A DNA stretch of 64,000 nt from Photobacterium angustum (lineage in GTDB: Bacteria > Pseudomonadota > Gammaproteobacteria > Enterobacterales > Vibrionaceae): the NCBI RefSeq assembly GCF_002954615.1, contig NZ_MSCJ01000003.1, positions 248,001-312,000 on the forward strand. The letters are read 5' to 3'. Below the pieces are notes generated by a model. That model was given only the letters and a program-made list of their open reading frames with translations. It searched no databases and was not told the DNA's origin. Positions 26,242 through 36,350 of this stretch are shown here, piece after piece; positions within the stretch are counted from its first letter, which is position 1; the number at the start of each line of letters is the position of its first letter. The position numbers and the translations under genes are program-made.

Positions 26242-29200
26242 ATGAAAATTATTCGAGTATTTATATGGCTCGCAATGCTAATAAGTATTGTGAGTTGTAA
26301 TGGTGGTAGTGAAGATACGGCGGAACCTAGCAGTGATAGCAAAACTGTAGTCGTTGATTTTACACCTGAATTCACCGCATTTCGTATGGCTGTTCCCTCC
26401 ACAAAAAACGAACAAATAGGAAAAAATGCTTCATCACCAATCTTATTAGTGGGTACTTTACAAGCAACGAATACAGCTACGAATGCTGTCGATGAGTTCG
26501 ATTGGAAAGCGTATCTACATCTTGATACTTTTAAAGTGGAATCGGAAACAACGGTTGGCCTAACACCGGGTAATTATGATCTTGTGCTTGATATTGAGCA
26601 TGATGGACAAAAATATCATGGTGAAGCGAACACCGATATCGTCGATGGTAATTCTCCTGTTGCGATGAATTTAACCCCTGTTTTAGGAAAACTTGATACT
26701 GACGTCTCTGTTAATCCTGAAATGGCTAAACTCTTTTTTAAAGTCGACCCTAACGAATTAAATTTATTAGGTTTAGGGACCCCCATTGTTGGTATTGGGC
26801 TTGATAATAATCAAGAAATGAAGTTTTTAATCAACAAAAATTCAGCACAATCTGATCTTTTTTTTAATATCCAATATGGTAGCTATTTAGTTGATATTAA
26901 TTTCTATGATGACACTGAAAAAGTGGGTCATTTAGATGTTCCCAATCAAGCATTAAATATTGATCAAAATACGACGGTTGTTAATTATGATGTGGTTCCA
27001 TTGATGGGAGTCACCGTCATTACATTTAATGAGCAAGGTGATACTACAGATATCACGGTTAAAATTCCTAACTCGATCATTACCCATGTTCAGCAATTAT
27101 CTGATCTTAATACTGAGCTTAAGCTGTTAGATCCTAACAATATGATAGTGTTTGATGATCAAGTGATATTTACCCAAGATCCAAATACACCTAATAGTTA
27201 CATCGCAACGCTACCGATGAATTTGAATTTTGCTCAAACACAGACCCATGGTTTGTTTTTAACATTAAAATTTTTCGATACAGCGGATAATCCGACTGTC
27301 GCATTTGCAAGCTGTACTTCAGAAAGTTTTCATTTAGAGCACAATGATAAAACCTTAGGTTGTCAGGTAACGTTTAACGATACAACCATTGATGTTGTAA
27401 CGGCACTTAATGCGCATTTTGTAGTGAATGTTTACGATGTAAACGGTAACCCCGTTAAAGATGCTCAAATCTTTATTGATGATGCAACAACTCCTATTGG
27501 TGTAACCGGAGAAGATCCGTTTACCAGTGAAGGTGCGGTTGTGTTTAATACATCAGTAGGTGAGCATGATATTAAGGCTAAAGCGATTGGTTATCTCGCT
27601 GAAAAAGTCGTTAATGCCGCACCTTTAAGTATCAATAATGTTGATTTATATTTAATGATCCCTGAATCGCCACCAGCAGATGCTGTTGAGCCAAGAAATT
27701 ATGATACACGGGTATCTTTAACAGAAAATGTCAATATTCCGCCTAGTACAGAGCAAACAAACCTTGCTAATGACATGATGGTAAGAATACCGCCGGTTAA
27801 AATTGACTATGAAAAACGCACAGGTGTGGCACGTGTTCTTTATAATCAGACGGGTTATTTGACTGATGCTGATCCAAGTAAAACCACAGAGCAAGTGGTG
27901 ATGGATTTTCTTGAAGATAATCGACGATTATTACATTTATCACCTACCGATATTGCCAATGTAGAACAACAAGTTTACGAAACAGCGGCGACAGGTGCGA
28001 AGCGTTTTTACCTACAACAAAAGCGTCATGGGCGTGATGTCTTTAATGCTTTGCTACAAGTTAATGTGAATCGTGATGGTCGGATCTTAAGTGTGAATAA
28101 CACCTTCTCACCACATATTGATCAAGTGATCTTGAGCAAGCAAGCACCTACCATTACGGTTAAGCAAGCGATCATTAATGCTGCTGAAAAAGTAGGGATC
28201 AAGGTTCGCCACCAGCCAGCTATTGAAAATGAAGATCTTGGTGCAGACGATCAAGCAACAAAAGTTAATGCAGCCAGTGCTTCAAGAGAGCCTATTGACG
28301 CTAAATTAGTGTATGTGCCGGTAAAAAATGATGAACTACGCTTAGCATGGTCGTTTTTACTCTTCACTCACGATCAACGTCACGTTTATCAAATGCTGGT
28401 TGATGCCAATAGTGGTGAACTTTTAGCTTACTTTGATCAGGTTGATGAGCACAGCTATGAAGTGTTCCAATATCCGGTTGAATCACCTAATCATGCAACA
28501 CCTGTTAACGCTCGCCAAATTGAAGTAAACCCTGCAGCAAGTCCCGGTTCACCATGGGCATGGCATGATCTTAATGCCACTATTGGTGATGAGTTTACTA
28601 TCATGCGTGGTAATAATGTTCACGCTTATAATGATTCAAATAACTCTGGTTCACCGACAGGACCTGAGCCTGATTGTATGGCCGGTATTACCTGTGTCTT
28701 CCCGCTTGATTTCACCCTACCACCACAAGACAGTAGTGAAGCCGCAACCGCCAATTTATTCCACTGGAATAACATTATTCACGATATCACTTACCTTTAT
28801 GGTTTTGATCAAGCATCAGGGAACTTCCAAGTTAACCAATATGGAGCACCTGGCGCTGGCGGTGATGATGTGATGGCTGAAGCGCAAGATGGCGGTGGGA
28901 TGAATAATGCGAATTTCTGGACCCCTGCTGACGGTACACGCCCTAGAATGCAAATGTACCTATGGTCATATACCACTCCACAGCGTGACGGTGATTTTGA
29001 TAATGCGATTATTGTCCATGAATATGCTCATGGTATTTCTAATCGTTTAGTCGGTGGTCCTGCAAATGTGAATTGCTTAAGTAATTACCAACGACCATCA
29101 GAAGGGATCAGTGATCTTTACGCATTGATGATGACTCAACCTACAGGACTCACAGGGGCCGATCCTCGTGCGATGGGGACCTATGTATTAGGTCAGCCAA

Positions 29201-30639
29201 CCTCGGGTGCAGGTATACGTCCGCAACGTTATAGTACTGATCCTGCCGTCAACAATTACACTTATGAAAGCATTATCTCCGGTATGTCAGTTCCTCATGG
29301 TGTCGGCTCTGTATGGGCACAAGCGGCATGGGAAGTGTATTGGGCATTGGTAGATGAACATGGTTTTGATATTAACTTGTATAATTCATTAGGGGGCAGT
29401 GGTAACCAACGTGCCATGTTGTATTTCACCGAAGGGTTGAAAAATACCATTTGTTCACCAAGCTTTATTGATACACGTGACGGTATTATCCAAGCTGCTA
29501 TCGATAATTATTCGGGTGAAGATGTTTGTTTAATTTGGCGTACGTTTGCAGGCTTTGGGCTCGGTGTTGATGCAGTATCACCAAGTAGTAATAGTTTAAA
29601 TGTTACTAATGGCTTTGGTATTCCAAGCTCATGTGATGAGACTGCTGATGTGTGGGTGGAAGATACCCATTATGATTACTTTGGCCCCGCACCAGATACG
29701 GGCAATGAGCCGGATGCCAATATGGTTGGTAAATCTATGTGGCGCAGTAAAGCGATTTGGAACCGTGTCGTTGCAGGTAGTCCTGGCCCACATCAAAACC
29801 CAGAGTTTGGTCAGAAAAATGAAATTTACGTTAATGTGAAAAATCGTGGCGCAGCAACGGCCTTTAATACCACCGTTGAAGTTTACTGGGCACATGCATC
29901 AACGGGATTAACGTGGCCTACGGGTTGGACATTGCTTGGTACTGATACCATCGGCACTCTACCTGTGGGGGCTGATGTACAAGCAACAGTAACTTGGGAG
30001 CCACCAACAACGGGACATTATTGTTTAGTGGCACGATTAATTAACCCACAAGATCCAATGAGCTTCCCTGAAACAGCGAGCATTAACTATAATACTCGTC
30101 AGAACAATAATATTGCATGGCGAAATATGAATGTGGTTGATTTATTGATTAATCAGCAGCAAAAAATATCGTTTATTGCTAGAGGGATCGATACGAGTAA
30201 TCAACAGATTGTTTTACAAATAGGTCATGATGAACAGCAACGCTTCCTCAATGATGGTGGTAGATTAGCGATTAATCTGCTTGAGTTTACAGGAGTAGAT
30301 GAATGGCAAGAGATCACGCAATTGCCATTTATTATTCGTAATTTACAAACCCCAACAGGTAATGCCAATGAAGCGAATGTGCAATTACGCTTTAGCGCAG
30401 ATCCTATGCCTATCACAGACAAAGAAAGTGCACTTTACCATCTTGATGTGATGCAGTTAGGTACAACTGCGACGGGGAGTAATCAAGAAATTGGTGGTGT
30501 ATCGTATGAAATTATTACGCGTACTCACTTAACCGATACGGATAAAGATCAGAAACCTGACATCCAAGATGATGATGATGATGATGATCAAGTCCCTGAT
30601 GAGTTAGATGCTTATCCACTTGATCAATCACGTCATTAA
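26242..30639 (+). CDS. M36 (fungalysin-type) zinc metalloprotease lipoprotein
   Basis: Large cell-surface or periplasmic protease of 1465 residues. Lipoprotein signal MKIIRVFIWLAMLISIVSC with Cys acylation expected. Residues up to about 500 form beta-rich, probably Ig-like regions; about 540-720 carry a fungalysin/thermolysin propeptide (GVARVLYNQTGYLTD, FYLQQKRHGRDVFNALLQVNVNRDGRILSVNN). The catalytic domain has HEYAHGISNRL with the zinc motif near residues 926-930 and the third ligand Glu near 954 (SEGISD). After the protease come a CARDB-like beta domain and an acidic calcium-binding tail (DTDKDQKPDIQDDDDDDD). Likely role: degradation of extracellular protein. Confidence 0.93.
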   Translation: MKIIRVFIWLAMLISIVSCNGGSEDTAEPSSDSKTVVVDFTPEFTAFRMAVPSTKNEQIGKNASSPILLVGTLQATNTATNAVDEFDWKAYLHLDTFKVESETTVGLTPGNYDLVLDIEHDGQKYHGEANTDIVDGNSPVAMNLTPVLGKLDTDVSVNPEMAKLFFKVDPNELNLLGLGTPIVGIGLDNNQEMKFLINKNSAQSDLFFNIQYGSYLVDINFYDDTEKVGHLDVPNQALNIDQNTTVVNYDVVPLMGVTVITFNEQGDTTDITVKIPNSIITHVQQLSDLNTELKLLDPNNMIVFDDQVIFTQDPNTPNSYIATLPMNLNFAQTQTHGLFLTLKFFDTADNPTVAFASCTSESFHLEHNDKTLGCQVTFNDTTIDVVTALNAHFVVNVYDVNGNPVKDAQIFIDDATTPIGVTGEDPFTSEGAVVFNTSVGEHDIKAKAIGYLAEKVVNAAPLSINNVDLYLMIPESPPADAVEPRNYDTRVSLTENVNIPPSTEQTNLANDMMVRIPPVKIDYEKRTGVARVLYNQTGYLTDADPSKTTEQVVMDFLEDNRRLLHLSPTDIANVEQQVYETAATGAKRFYLQQKRHGRDVFNALLQVNVNRDGRILSVNNTFSPHIDQVILSKQAPTITVKQAIINAAEKVGIKVRHQPAIENEDLGADDQATKVNAASASREPIDAKLVYVPVKNDELRLAWSFLLFTHDQRHVYQMLVDANSGELLAYFDQVDEHSYEVFQYPVESPNHATPVNARQIEVNPAASPGSPWAWHDLNATIGDEFTIMRGNNVHAYNDSNNSGSPTGPEPDCMAGITCVFPLDFTLPPQDSSEAATANLFHWNNIIHDITYLYGFDQASGNFQVNQYGAPGAGGDDVMAEAQDGGGMNNANFWTPADGTRPRMQMYLWSYTTPQRDGDFDNAIIVHEYAHGISNRLVGGPANVNCLSNYQRPSEGISDLYALMMTQPTGLTGADPRAMGTYVLGQPTSGAGIRPQRYSTDPAVNNYTYESIISGMSVPHGVGSVWAQAAWEVYWALVDEHGFDINLYNSLGGSGNQRAMLYFTEGLKNTICSPSFIDTRDGIIQAAIDNYSGEDVCLIWRTFAGFGLGVDAVSPSSNSLNVTNGFGIPSSCDETADVWVEDTHYDYFGPAPDTGNEPDANMVGKSMWRSKAIWNRVVAGSPGPHQNPEFGQKNEIYVNVKNRGAATAFNTTVEVYWAHASTGLTWPTGWTLLGTDTIGTLPVGADVQATVTWEPPTTGHYCLVARLINPQDPMSFPETASINYNTRQNNNIAWRNMNVVDLLINQQQKISFIARGIDTSNQQIVLQIGHDEQQRFLNDGGRLAINLLEFTGVDEWQEITQLPFIIRNLQTPTGNANEANVQLRFSADPMPITDKESALYHLDVMQLGTTATGSNQEIGGVSYEIITRTHLTDTDKDQKPDIQDDDDDDDQVPDELDAYPLDQSRH

Positions 30640-30661
30640 TTGTTAATAAGTGACACACTTA

Positions 30662-30695
30662 AGCCTCGCTATTTAGCGAGGCTTTCTTTTTTCGG
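30662..30695 (+). terminator. Terminator of the M36 protease gene
   Basis: AGCCTCGCTA/TAGCGAGGCT stem with a two-base loop and a T-rich tail. Confidence 0.9.
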
Positions 30696-30884
30696 TTAAA
30701 CCGTGTGTTTACTCTTAGCATCTAAAGTGACTATGAGGTTATCTAAATACCTGTATCAAAACATGTCTAATGGTGGGGAGATGGTAATTAACTGTAACAG
30801 TGAATAAATAGCGAAAGGGGAGTGCTTGCTGCGTCAATCGTATATTAATACCATCGCGTAAATTCAAGTTACGGACAACGTGTG

Positions 30885-31169
30885 ATGGCATTTTTTAAAT
30901 TAAAAATTACCCATGGACTTTCTCATTACCCCGATATTATTACCACAACGCGGGATCCACAGCGCGCTCTACAATTTTTAAAGTACGATGTATCACCGTA
31001 TTCGCGTGGTTTTACTAAAATCGTGATCGTTGATAACAAGCAATATGTGAAAAATTTAGCGAATAATGCCACTGCTGAATTTCAATCTGATTATATCCAC
31101 GATGGTGAATGCAGTGTATTTACTCTACTGAGTAGTAAAATTCTATTTGCTCGTTGGAATCGTAAGTAA
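30885..31169 (+). CDS. Small hypothetical protein
   Basis: A 94-residue soluble, basic protein beginning MAFFKLKITHGLSHYPDIITTTRDPQRALQFLKYD; no recognised domain. The ATG at 30885 is preferred; a GTG at 30882 is in frame. The composition looks protein-like (mixed helix and strand, few low-complexity runs). It stands alone between a terminator and a convergent AraC gene. Confidence 0.55.
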   Translation: MAFFKLKITHGLSHYPDIITTTRDPQRALQFLKYDVSPYSRGFTKIVIVDNKQYVKNLANNATAEFQSDYIHDGECSVFTLLSSKILFARWNRK

Positions 31170-31212
31170 TTTAATATCAGTAATACGGATGCGAGCAGTA
31201 CAATATAGACAA

Positions 31213-32016
31213 TTATATTTTCGGAGGCATCGCCTCATCACCTAAGCGCTGACGATATTGATCGGGTGTGCTGCCTGACTGCTTTTTAAACGCAGTAATA
31301 AAGGGAGATGCCTGATGATAGCCAAGTGTTAATGCTATTTCTTTCACGGATAACCCACTACGAAGCAAATGTAGAGAATAGATAAACTTTCGTCGTTGTC
31401 TCCACTCGGTAAAGTTCATCCCGAGTTTATCTTTGAAGTGGCGGGCAAGGGTACGCTCTGTCGTATGAAGCATTTTTGCCCATTCAGCTAAACTGCGATT
31501 ATTGGTTGGATTTTTTTCAAGTTCAATCAATATTGTTTGTAAGAGCTTATCATCACTTGTTGGTAAATATTGATGGTGTTCTTTACTCATTAATACTTGA
31601 TCAAACAGCACTTTCACTAAGCGTTTATCTTGTGGGGTTTCAGGGCTAACAATTCGACGTTCTCGTAAATCACTCACCATAGCTTGCATTAAGGGGCTGA
31701 CTTCCAATAAACAGGCATAATTCGGCAACGCATTAGCTAGTGGCTTGGTAATGTTCATTGAACAATAATTTAAACTACGACGAATATAACTTTGATGCTC
31801 CATTGCTGGTGGTACCCATAATGCAAACTGGGGAGGGGCAAGAAAGTGTTTACTCTCAGCCTTTAATTCAATGATCCCTCCACTGATCAGTTGCAATTGC
31901 CCCCACGGATGAGCATGTTTCATCGTTCCTGTATTAGGCAGAAAAATCGTATGACCAAAAAAGATATCACCGGGTGGATTATTATCATCAAATAAAGGTT
32001 GGTATACGTTTTTCAT
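31213..32016 (-). CDS. AraC-family transcriptional regulator with cupin sensor domain
   Basis: 267 residues. The N-terminal cupin-like domain begins with HTIFLPNTGTMKHAHPWGQLQLISGGIIELK (His-rich strand) and FALWVPPAMEHQSY. The C-terminal AraC DNA-binding domain (about 165-260) has two HTHs: RSLAEWAKMLHTTERTLARHFKDKLGMNFTEWRQRRKF and LSVKEIALTLGYHQASPFITAFKKQSGSTPDQYR. The ligand and target are unknown; there is no adjacent transporter or enzyme cluster. Confidence 0.9.
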   Translation of the reverse strand: MKNVYQPLFDDNNPPGDIFFGHTIFLPNTGTMKHAHPWGQLQLISGGIIELKAESKHFLAPPQFALWVPPAMEHQSYIRRSLNYCSMNITKPLANALPNYACLLEVSPLMQAMVSDLRERRIVSPETPQDKRLVKVLFDQVLMSKEHHQYLPTSDDKLLQTILIELEKNPTNNRSLAEWAKMLHTTERTLARHFKDKLGMNFTEWRQRRKFIYSLHLLRSGLSVKEIALTLGYHQASPFITAFKKQSGSTPDQYRQRLGDEAMPPKI

Positions 32017-32089
32017 TGAACTTTAGCTGTCATATGATGTGATAAGAATAGTATACGCAGGTTTTAGGTTATTGATCTACTTTGATAAC

Positions 32090-32713
32090 TTATGGGTACC
32101 AGTCGATACCGCAAGTTTGTAATGCTTTAAGGTAATCTGGGTTTAAAGGGTAGCGGCCTACTGTTGATCCATGCAATGGGGTTTGAAAAATTCGATATTC
32201 TAAAAATTTCCCCGTTAGCATTTGGTTAAATAACGATTTCGCAGCATCACCTGTTGCAACGGTATAAGGCGATCTTGAAGCCAACGCTTTTGCCGTTACT
32301 GTGCTAAAGCTGAGTTGTAATTGATCTCGTTGGTGCATTTTGCTATGACTCAAATAATGATCATATCCGGTCAGAATATGCGGTGATATATCCATCTGTT
32401 GTTTGAGGTAATAGGGCATATCACGTTGTTTGATTAGCCAACGATAATGACTATCTACCTGTAATTGGATATCGCCAACGGGTAAGGGGTTTTGATCTGG
32501 GCTGTGCATGCCGACTCTTATCTCATCATGAACCATATCAACAATCGGATAATAGCTGCTATCCGTTTGCATTGGAGAGATGGCGCGTACACGACAAACA
32601 GGCTCACCTGAGAGTTCATCAATAACAGTGATGGCTTGCCATTGAGCAGGATAGAGCGCAACACAGCCCGAACAAAAGAAGATAACAGCAATAAGTATTA
32701 TATAGAATGGCAT
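32090..32713 (-). CDS. Hypothetical lipoprotein
   Basis: 207 residues. The signal MPFYIILIAVIFFCSGC ends in a good lipobox (CSGC). The mature protein starts VALYPAQWQAITVIDELSGEPVCRVRAISP and has no motif I recognise. Two Cys residues remain in the mature part, near the middle of the first third and at the C-terminus. It lies 73 bp upstream of the AraC gene on the same strand and could share a transcript with it. Confidence 0.65.
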   Translation of the reverse strand: MPFYIILIAVIFFCSGCVALYPAQWQAITVIDELSGEPVCRVRAISPMQTDSSYYPIVDMVHDEIRVGMHSPDQNPLPVGDIQLQVDSHYRWLIKQRDMPYYLKQQMDISPHILTGYDHYLSHSKMHQRDQLQLSFSTVTAKALASRSPYTVATGDAAKSLFNQMLTGKFLEYRIFQTPLHGSTVGRYPLNPDYLKALQTCGIDWYP

Positions 32714-32981
32714 ATAACATCCTTGTGCATCTCAATAACGCTTAAAAAGCGTGATAACTGACTTTAGTATATGCAAGCTTTACACATTGTGTTTAATCCC
32801 TTGCGAGAAGAGAAGATATGTAAAGCGCGGTATTGCTTGAAAAATAAACGTCGGAATGGATAATAAATGGCGATATTGTTACCTTTATTAACACTCTGAT
32901 TATTTGTTAATCGAGTGGCGTTTTTTCTTAAAATTAGGCTTTACAGATTTTAAATCTATCGGTAATATTCGCCGCACTTAC
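32714..32981. other. tRNA operon promoter region, copy 1
   Basis: Spacer ahead of the first tRNA cassette. The duplicated segment starts at about 32903 and includes the promoter at 32940-32968. Confidence 0.6.
32940..32968 (+). promoter_or_regulatory. Sigma-70 promoter of tRNA cassette 1
   Basis: TTTACA at 32940-32945 and TAATAT at 32963-32968, separated by exactly 17 bp, then a GC-rich discriminator (TCGCCGC) typical of stringently controlled stable-RNA promoters. Confidence 0.8.
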
Positions 32982-33072
32982 GGAGAGATGGCTGAGTGGT
33001 TGAAAGCACCGGTCTTGAAAACCGGCATACGTTTATAGCGTATCTAGGGTTCAAATCCCTATCTCTCCGCCA
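32982..33072 (+). tRNA. tRNA-Ser(TGA)
   Basis: 91 nt with long variable arm; acceptor GGAGAGA/TCTCTCC, G discriminator, encoded CCA, anticodon loop CTTGAAA. First tRNA of the cassette. Confidence 0.97.
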
Positions 33073-33112
33073 TATTCTAGAGATTCGATTTATCGGGTTT
33101 CGTTAAAGAATT

Positions 33113-33189
33113 GGAGCGGTAGTTCAGTTGGTTAGAATACCGGCCTGTCACGCCGGGGGTCGCGGGTTCGAGTCCCGTCCGCTCCGCCA
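33113..33189 (+). tRNA. tRNA-Asp(GTC)
   Basis: 77 nt; acceptor GGAGCGG/CCGCTCC, anticodon GTC in CCTGTCACG, T-loop GTTCGAG, encoded CCA. Confidence 0.97.
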
Positions 33190-33232
33190 ACATTTTGATT
33201 TAACGCTTGCGTTAAATAGACGAAATTTTAGT

Positions 33233-33308
<76 letters not shown>

Positions 33309-33317
33309 TTAAATTTC

Positions 33318-33402
33318 GGTGGGGTTCCCGAGTGGCCAAAGGGAGCAGATTGTAAATCTGCCGGCACTGCCTTCGAAGGTTCGAATCCTTCCCCCACCAC
33401 CA
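33318..33402 (+). tRNA. tRNA-Tyr(GTA)
   Basis: 85 nt with long variable arm; acceptor GGTGGGG/CCCCACC, anticodon loop TTGTAAA, T-loop GTTCGAA, encoded CCA. Confidence 0.97.
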
Positions 33403-33409
33403 TTACAAT

Positions 33410-33485
33410 TCCTCCTTAGTTCAGTCGGTAGAACGGCGGACTGTTAATCCGTATGTCGCTGGTTCAAGTCCAGCAGGAGGAGCCA
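33410..33485 (+). tRNA. tRNA-Asn(GTT)
   Basis: 76 nt; acceptor TCCTCCT/AGGAGGA, anticodon GTT in ACTGTTAAT, T-loop GTTCAAG, encoded CCA. Last tRNA before the terminator. Confidence 0.97.
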
Positions 33486-33488
33486 AAT

Positions 33489-33520
33489 AAAAAAGCCCGC
33501 AAGTGATTGCGGGCTTTTTT
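33489..33520 (+). terminator. Terminator of tRNA cassette 1
   Basis: AAAAAAGCCCGCAA/TTGCGGGCTTTTTT with a four-base loop GTGA. Confidence 0.95.
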
Positions 33521-33523
33521 ACG

Positions 33524-33861
33524 TCTAAAATTTGAAAAATCGTTGCTTAGTTATCGACACCTTTCCTCCTGATCTACCTTACCATTTTCCCTTAGTTCAC
33601 TTAGTGATTATTGCTTGTGGGAGTTAATCGTTATTTTTGTTATTTGCTATGATTTTTTTGAGGCTAGGTGTTGGCGTTAGATGATCTATTTTTAGATTTA
33701 ATTGTATTATTTATTGAAGATTTAGTGATCATAACCATCTAATAACTATCAGGTTTGCAAAAAATAATATCAAAATGCGCGTTTGTTAATCGAGTGAACG
33801 TTTTTTCTTAAAATTAGGCTTTACAGGTTTTAAATCTATCGGTAATATTCGCCGCACTTAC
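33524..33861. other. Spacer between tRNA cassettes and leader of copy 2
   Basis: About 260 bp of unique AT-rich sequence (33524-33781), followed by the repeated leader. No gene or remnant was recognised in the unique part. Confidence 0.5.
33820..33848 (+). promoter_or_regulatory. Sigma-70 promoter of tRNA cassette 2
   Basis: Same TTTACA-17 bp-TAATAT arrangement as copy 1, with one base different in the spacer. Confidence 0.8.
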
Positions 33862-33952
33862 GGAGAGATGGCTGAGTGGTTGAAAGCACCGGTCTTGAAA
33901 ACCGGCATACGTTTATAGCGTATCTAGGGTTCAAATCCCTATCTCTCCGCCA
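33862..33952 (+). tRNA. tRNA-Ser(TGA), copy 2
   Basis: Identical to 32982-33072. Confidence 0.97.
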
Positions 33953-33992
33953 TATTCTAGAGATTCGATTTATCGGGTTTCGTTAAAGAATT

Positions 33993-34069
33993 GGAGCGGT
34001 AGTTCAGTTGGTTAGAATACCGGCCTGTCACGCCGGGGGTCGCGGGTTCGAGTCCCGTCCGCTCCGCCA
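33993..34069 (+). tRNA. tRNA-Asp(GTC), copy 2
   Basis: Identical to 33113-33189. Confidence 0.97.
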
Positions 34070-34112
34070 ACATTTTGATTTAACGCTTGCGTTAAATAGA
34101 CGAAATTTTAGT

Positions 34113-34188
<76 letters not shown>

Positions 34189-34197
34189 TTAAATTTC

Positions 34198-34282
34198 GGT
34201 GGGGTTCCCGAGTGGCCAAAGGGAGCAGATTGTAAATCTGCCGGCACTGCCTTCGAAGGTTCGAATCCTTCCCCCACCACCA
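34198..34282 (+). tRNA. tRNA-Tyr(GTA), copy 2
   Basis: Identical to 33318-33402. Confidence 0.97.
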
Positions 34283-34289
34283 TTACAAT

Positions 34290-34365
34290 TCCTCCTTAGT
34301 TCAGTCGGTAGAACGGCGGACTGTTAATCCGTATGTCGCTGGTTCAAGTCCAGCAGGAGGAGCCA
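34290..34365 (+). tRNA. tRNA-Asn(GTT), copy 2
   Basis: Identical to 33410-33485. Confidence 0.97.
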
Positions 34366-34368
34366 AAT

Positions 34369-34400
34369 AAAAAAGCCCGCAAGTAATTGCGGGCTTTTTT
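34369..34400. terminator. Bidirectional terminator of tRNA cassette 2
   Basis: Same stem as copy 1. The A run before the stem gives a T run on the minus strand, so it can also end the convergent phosphoesterase gene that stops at 34412. Confidence 0.93.
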
Positions 34401-34411
34401 ACATTTGAAAT

Positions 34412-36232
34412 CTAGGCTTTTGTTAACAACTCATTGGATGATAAAGGTCTATTAACTATTCTTAACTCACTGACATAACCATACAAAGGGTTATGTAATT
34501 TACTGTTAGAACATGATGATCCCACAATCCAAGCGGTATCTTCTTTGATTGAAAGGCCGTGACTTTTCTCCGTTGGGTTACGCATTACTTTGTATCCATC
34601 AATGTACATAGTGGTATGTTCGCCATCATTTATAATTGCGATATGGTACCACCTCATCAAATCGAGACTCCAAGACCACGCCGTGGTGGTATCTTGCTGT
34701 TGATTGTCCATGGTTTCCCATTGAACCTCATGAAGAGAAGATATCGCCATGACAACGGCAGGATCTTCGCCAGCATCTTTAACAAAATCATTGAGGCTGG
34801 CTTGCTGACATAAAATTCCCCCCCAACGTGATAAATCACTTTCCCAATCATCCGGTAACTGCAGGAAGGTTTCAATGGTATAACCTTGATCCCAGTTATT
34901 AGTACTGATTGCTGTTCCCAGCGTTGATAAGTATGCGCCAGTATCTTCCGCTTTATTACCCTTTAGTAGAACAGAGCCTGCTGTGTGACCGTTTTCTGGT
35001 GCAGATTCTGAGTATTCAAAATAATCTTTCAGTGCTCCAGTGTTGGCTTCTCTTGGCATCATTTTGAAATGGCTACCGTTTCCTGAAAGATCCTGAAAAA
35101 TAGATGTGACACTGCCTTCGTCATCGACTTTCATCATGTTTTGTTGATCGAACTTCCAGTAACCCACTGTGCCGTCAATAAGGGCTGGCATAGGTGATAA
35201 TTCCCCTTGATTTAAGTTACTAAAACGCTCTTCAAAATTCATGTCGAACTCAAAGTGGTTGGTCTCATTGGTTAACTCAGGTATATCAAACGGTGTTCGT
35301 TCATCGTCTGGAATCGCTTGAACCCAAGGGGAGAATGAGCGAATGACCAGTTGATTATTACTGTAATCAAAACCGACAGTACGGAGCATGCCATTGCCTC
35401 CCCAAAAGTCTGCTTGGTAATCGACAACCATCATTAGTACATCACGACCATAAGCATTTTTGGCGACCATATTAGCTGCACCATGATGGTGGCCATTCAT
35501 GGTTAGGAAGATCTGGTCATTCTTATGAATAAAATCGATCCAGAACTCAAAGCCTTTTGAGGTGATTAATGGGCTCTTTCCATCACTATCAATATTCAAA
35601 AGTTGGTGGGTTGATAAAATAGCTGGGGTGTTAGGGTATTGATCAAGTAAGTTTTGGGCCCAATCAAACGTCGCTTCTGAAGGGTTCCAATCGATCGCAA
35701 AAACTAAAAACTCGGTGTTATTGTGCGGCTCTTTGAAAAGATGACAACTATTGAAGCCACAGTCACTGACTGCGATGCATGTATTGACTTCAAAGATCTT
35801 ATTCTCTGGGAAGTGATTTAAAAATGGTTCGTTGCTTTGGCGGTCAATATCAAAATGATCACCGTTTTCAAGATCGTGATTACCACATAAGAGAGAATAA
35901 GGCGTATTGTCTGATGCGCCTAAAATATCCATTGCCTGACAGGCCACATCCCACTCTGCTGGTTGATCGTAATGCTCGACTAAATCACCAAGGTGAATAG
36001 TGAATGGAATATTCTCTTCTTTCCAATTATCTGCGATCCATTGAGTTTGAGAATAATAACGTTCAGGACTATTTTCAGAATATTTTTGAGTGTCTGGTAA
36101 AACAGCTAATTTCCAGTTTTGATGAGATTTCTTTTTATCATTGCCTGAGCTATTGTTTGATTTACATCCTGTTAAATATGTTGCAACCATAGTTGCGGCA
36201 ACACCTTTTAGGAATATTCTTCTGCTGATCAT
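34412..36232 (-). CDS. Tat-exported metallophosphoesterase lipoprotein with LamG-like domain
   Basis: The start at 36232 gives MISRRIFLKGVAATMVATYLTGC: a twin-arginine motif (SRRIFLK) followed by a lipobox (LTGC), so a Tat-exported lipoprotein is expected; the longer frame to 36268 would hide this signal. The catalytic domain (about 45-300) has calcineurin-type motifs: LPDTQ, HLGDLVEH, CGNHDLE, LSTHQLL and GHHHG. The C-terminal part (about 360-600) is a concanavalin-like LamG domain (VGYWKFDQQNMM, WYHIAIINDGEHTTMYIDGYKV, GYVSELRIVNRPLSSNEL). It probably cleaves a phosphodiester or phosphomonoester outside the cytoplasm; substrate unknown. Confidence 0.88.
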   Translation of the reverse strand: MISRRIFLKGVAATMVATYLTGCKSNNSSGNDKKKSHQNWKLAVLPDTQKYSENSPERYYSQTQWIADNWKEENIPFTIHLGDLVEHYDQPAEWDVACQAMDILGASDNTPYSLLCGNHDLENGDHFDIDRQSNEPFLNHFPENKIFEVNTCIAVSDCGFNSCHLFKEPHNNTEFLVFAIDWNPSEATFDWAQNLLDQYPNTPAILSTHQLLNIDSDGKSPLITSKGFEFWIDFIHKNDQIFLTMNGHHHGAANMVAKNAYGRDVLMMVVDYQADFWGGNGMLRTVGFDYSNNQLVIRSFSPWVQAIPDDERTPFDIPELTNETNHFEFDMNFEERFSNLNQGELSPMPALIDGTVGYWKFDQQNMMKVDDEGSVTSIFQDLSGNGSHFKMMPREANTGALKDYFEYSESAPENGHTAGSVLLKGNKAEDTGAYLSTLGTAISTNNWDQGYTIETFLQLPDDWESDLSRWGGILCQQASLNDFVKDAGEDPAVVMAISSLHEVQWETMDNQQQDTTTAWSWSLDLMRWYHIAIINDGEHTTMYIDGYKVMRNPTEKSHGLSIKEDTAWIVGSSCSNSKLHNPLYGYVSELRIVNRPLSSNELLTKA

Positions 36233-36350
36233 GCTTTTTAGTGCTATCTGTAATTTATAAAGGCACAATACTGGCAGGGTTATGTTGCATTTTTATTTAC
36301 AAAATCTAACTGAAATTAAACTTATCAATATAAATATAGCGCTCTTTAAT

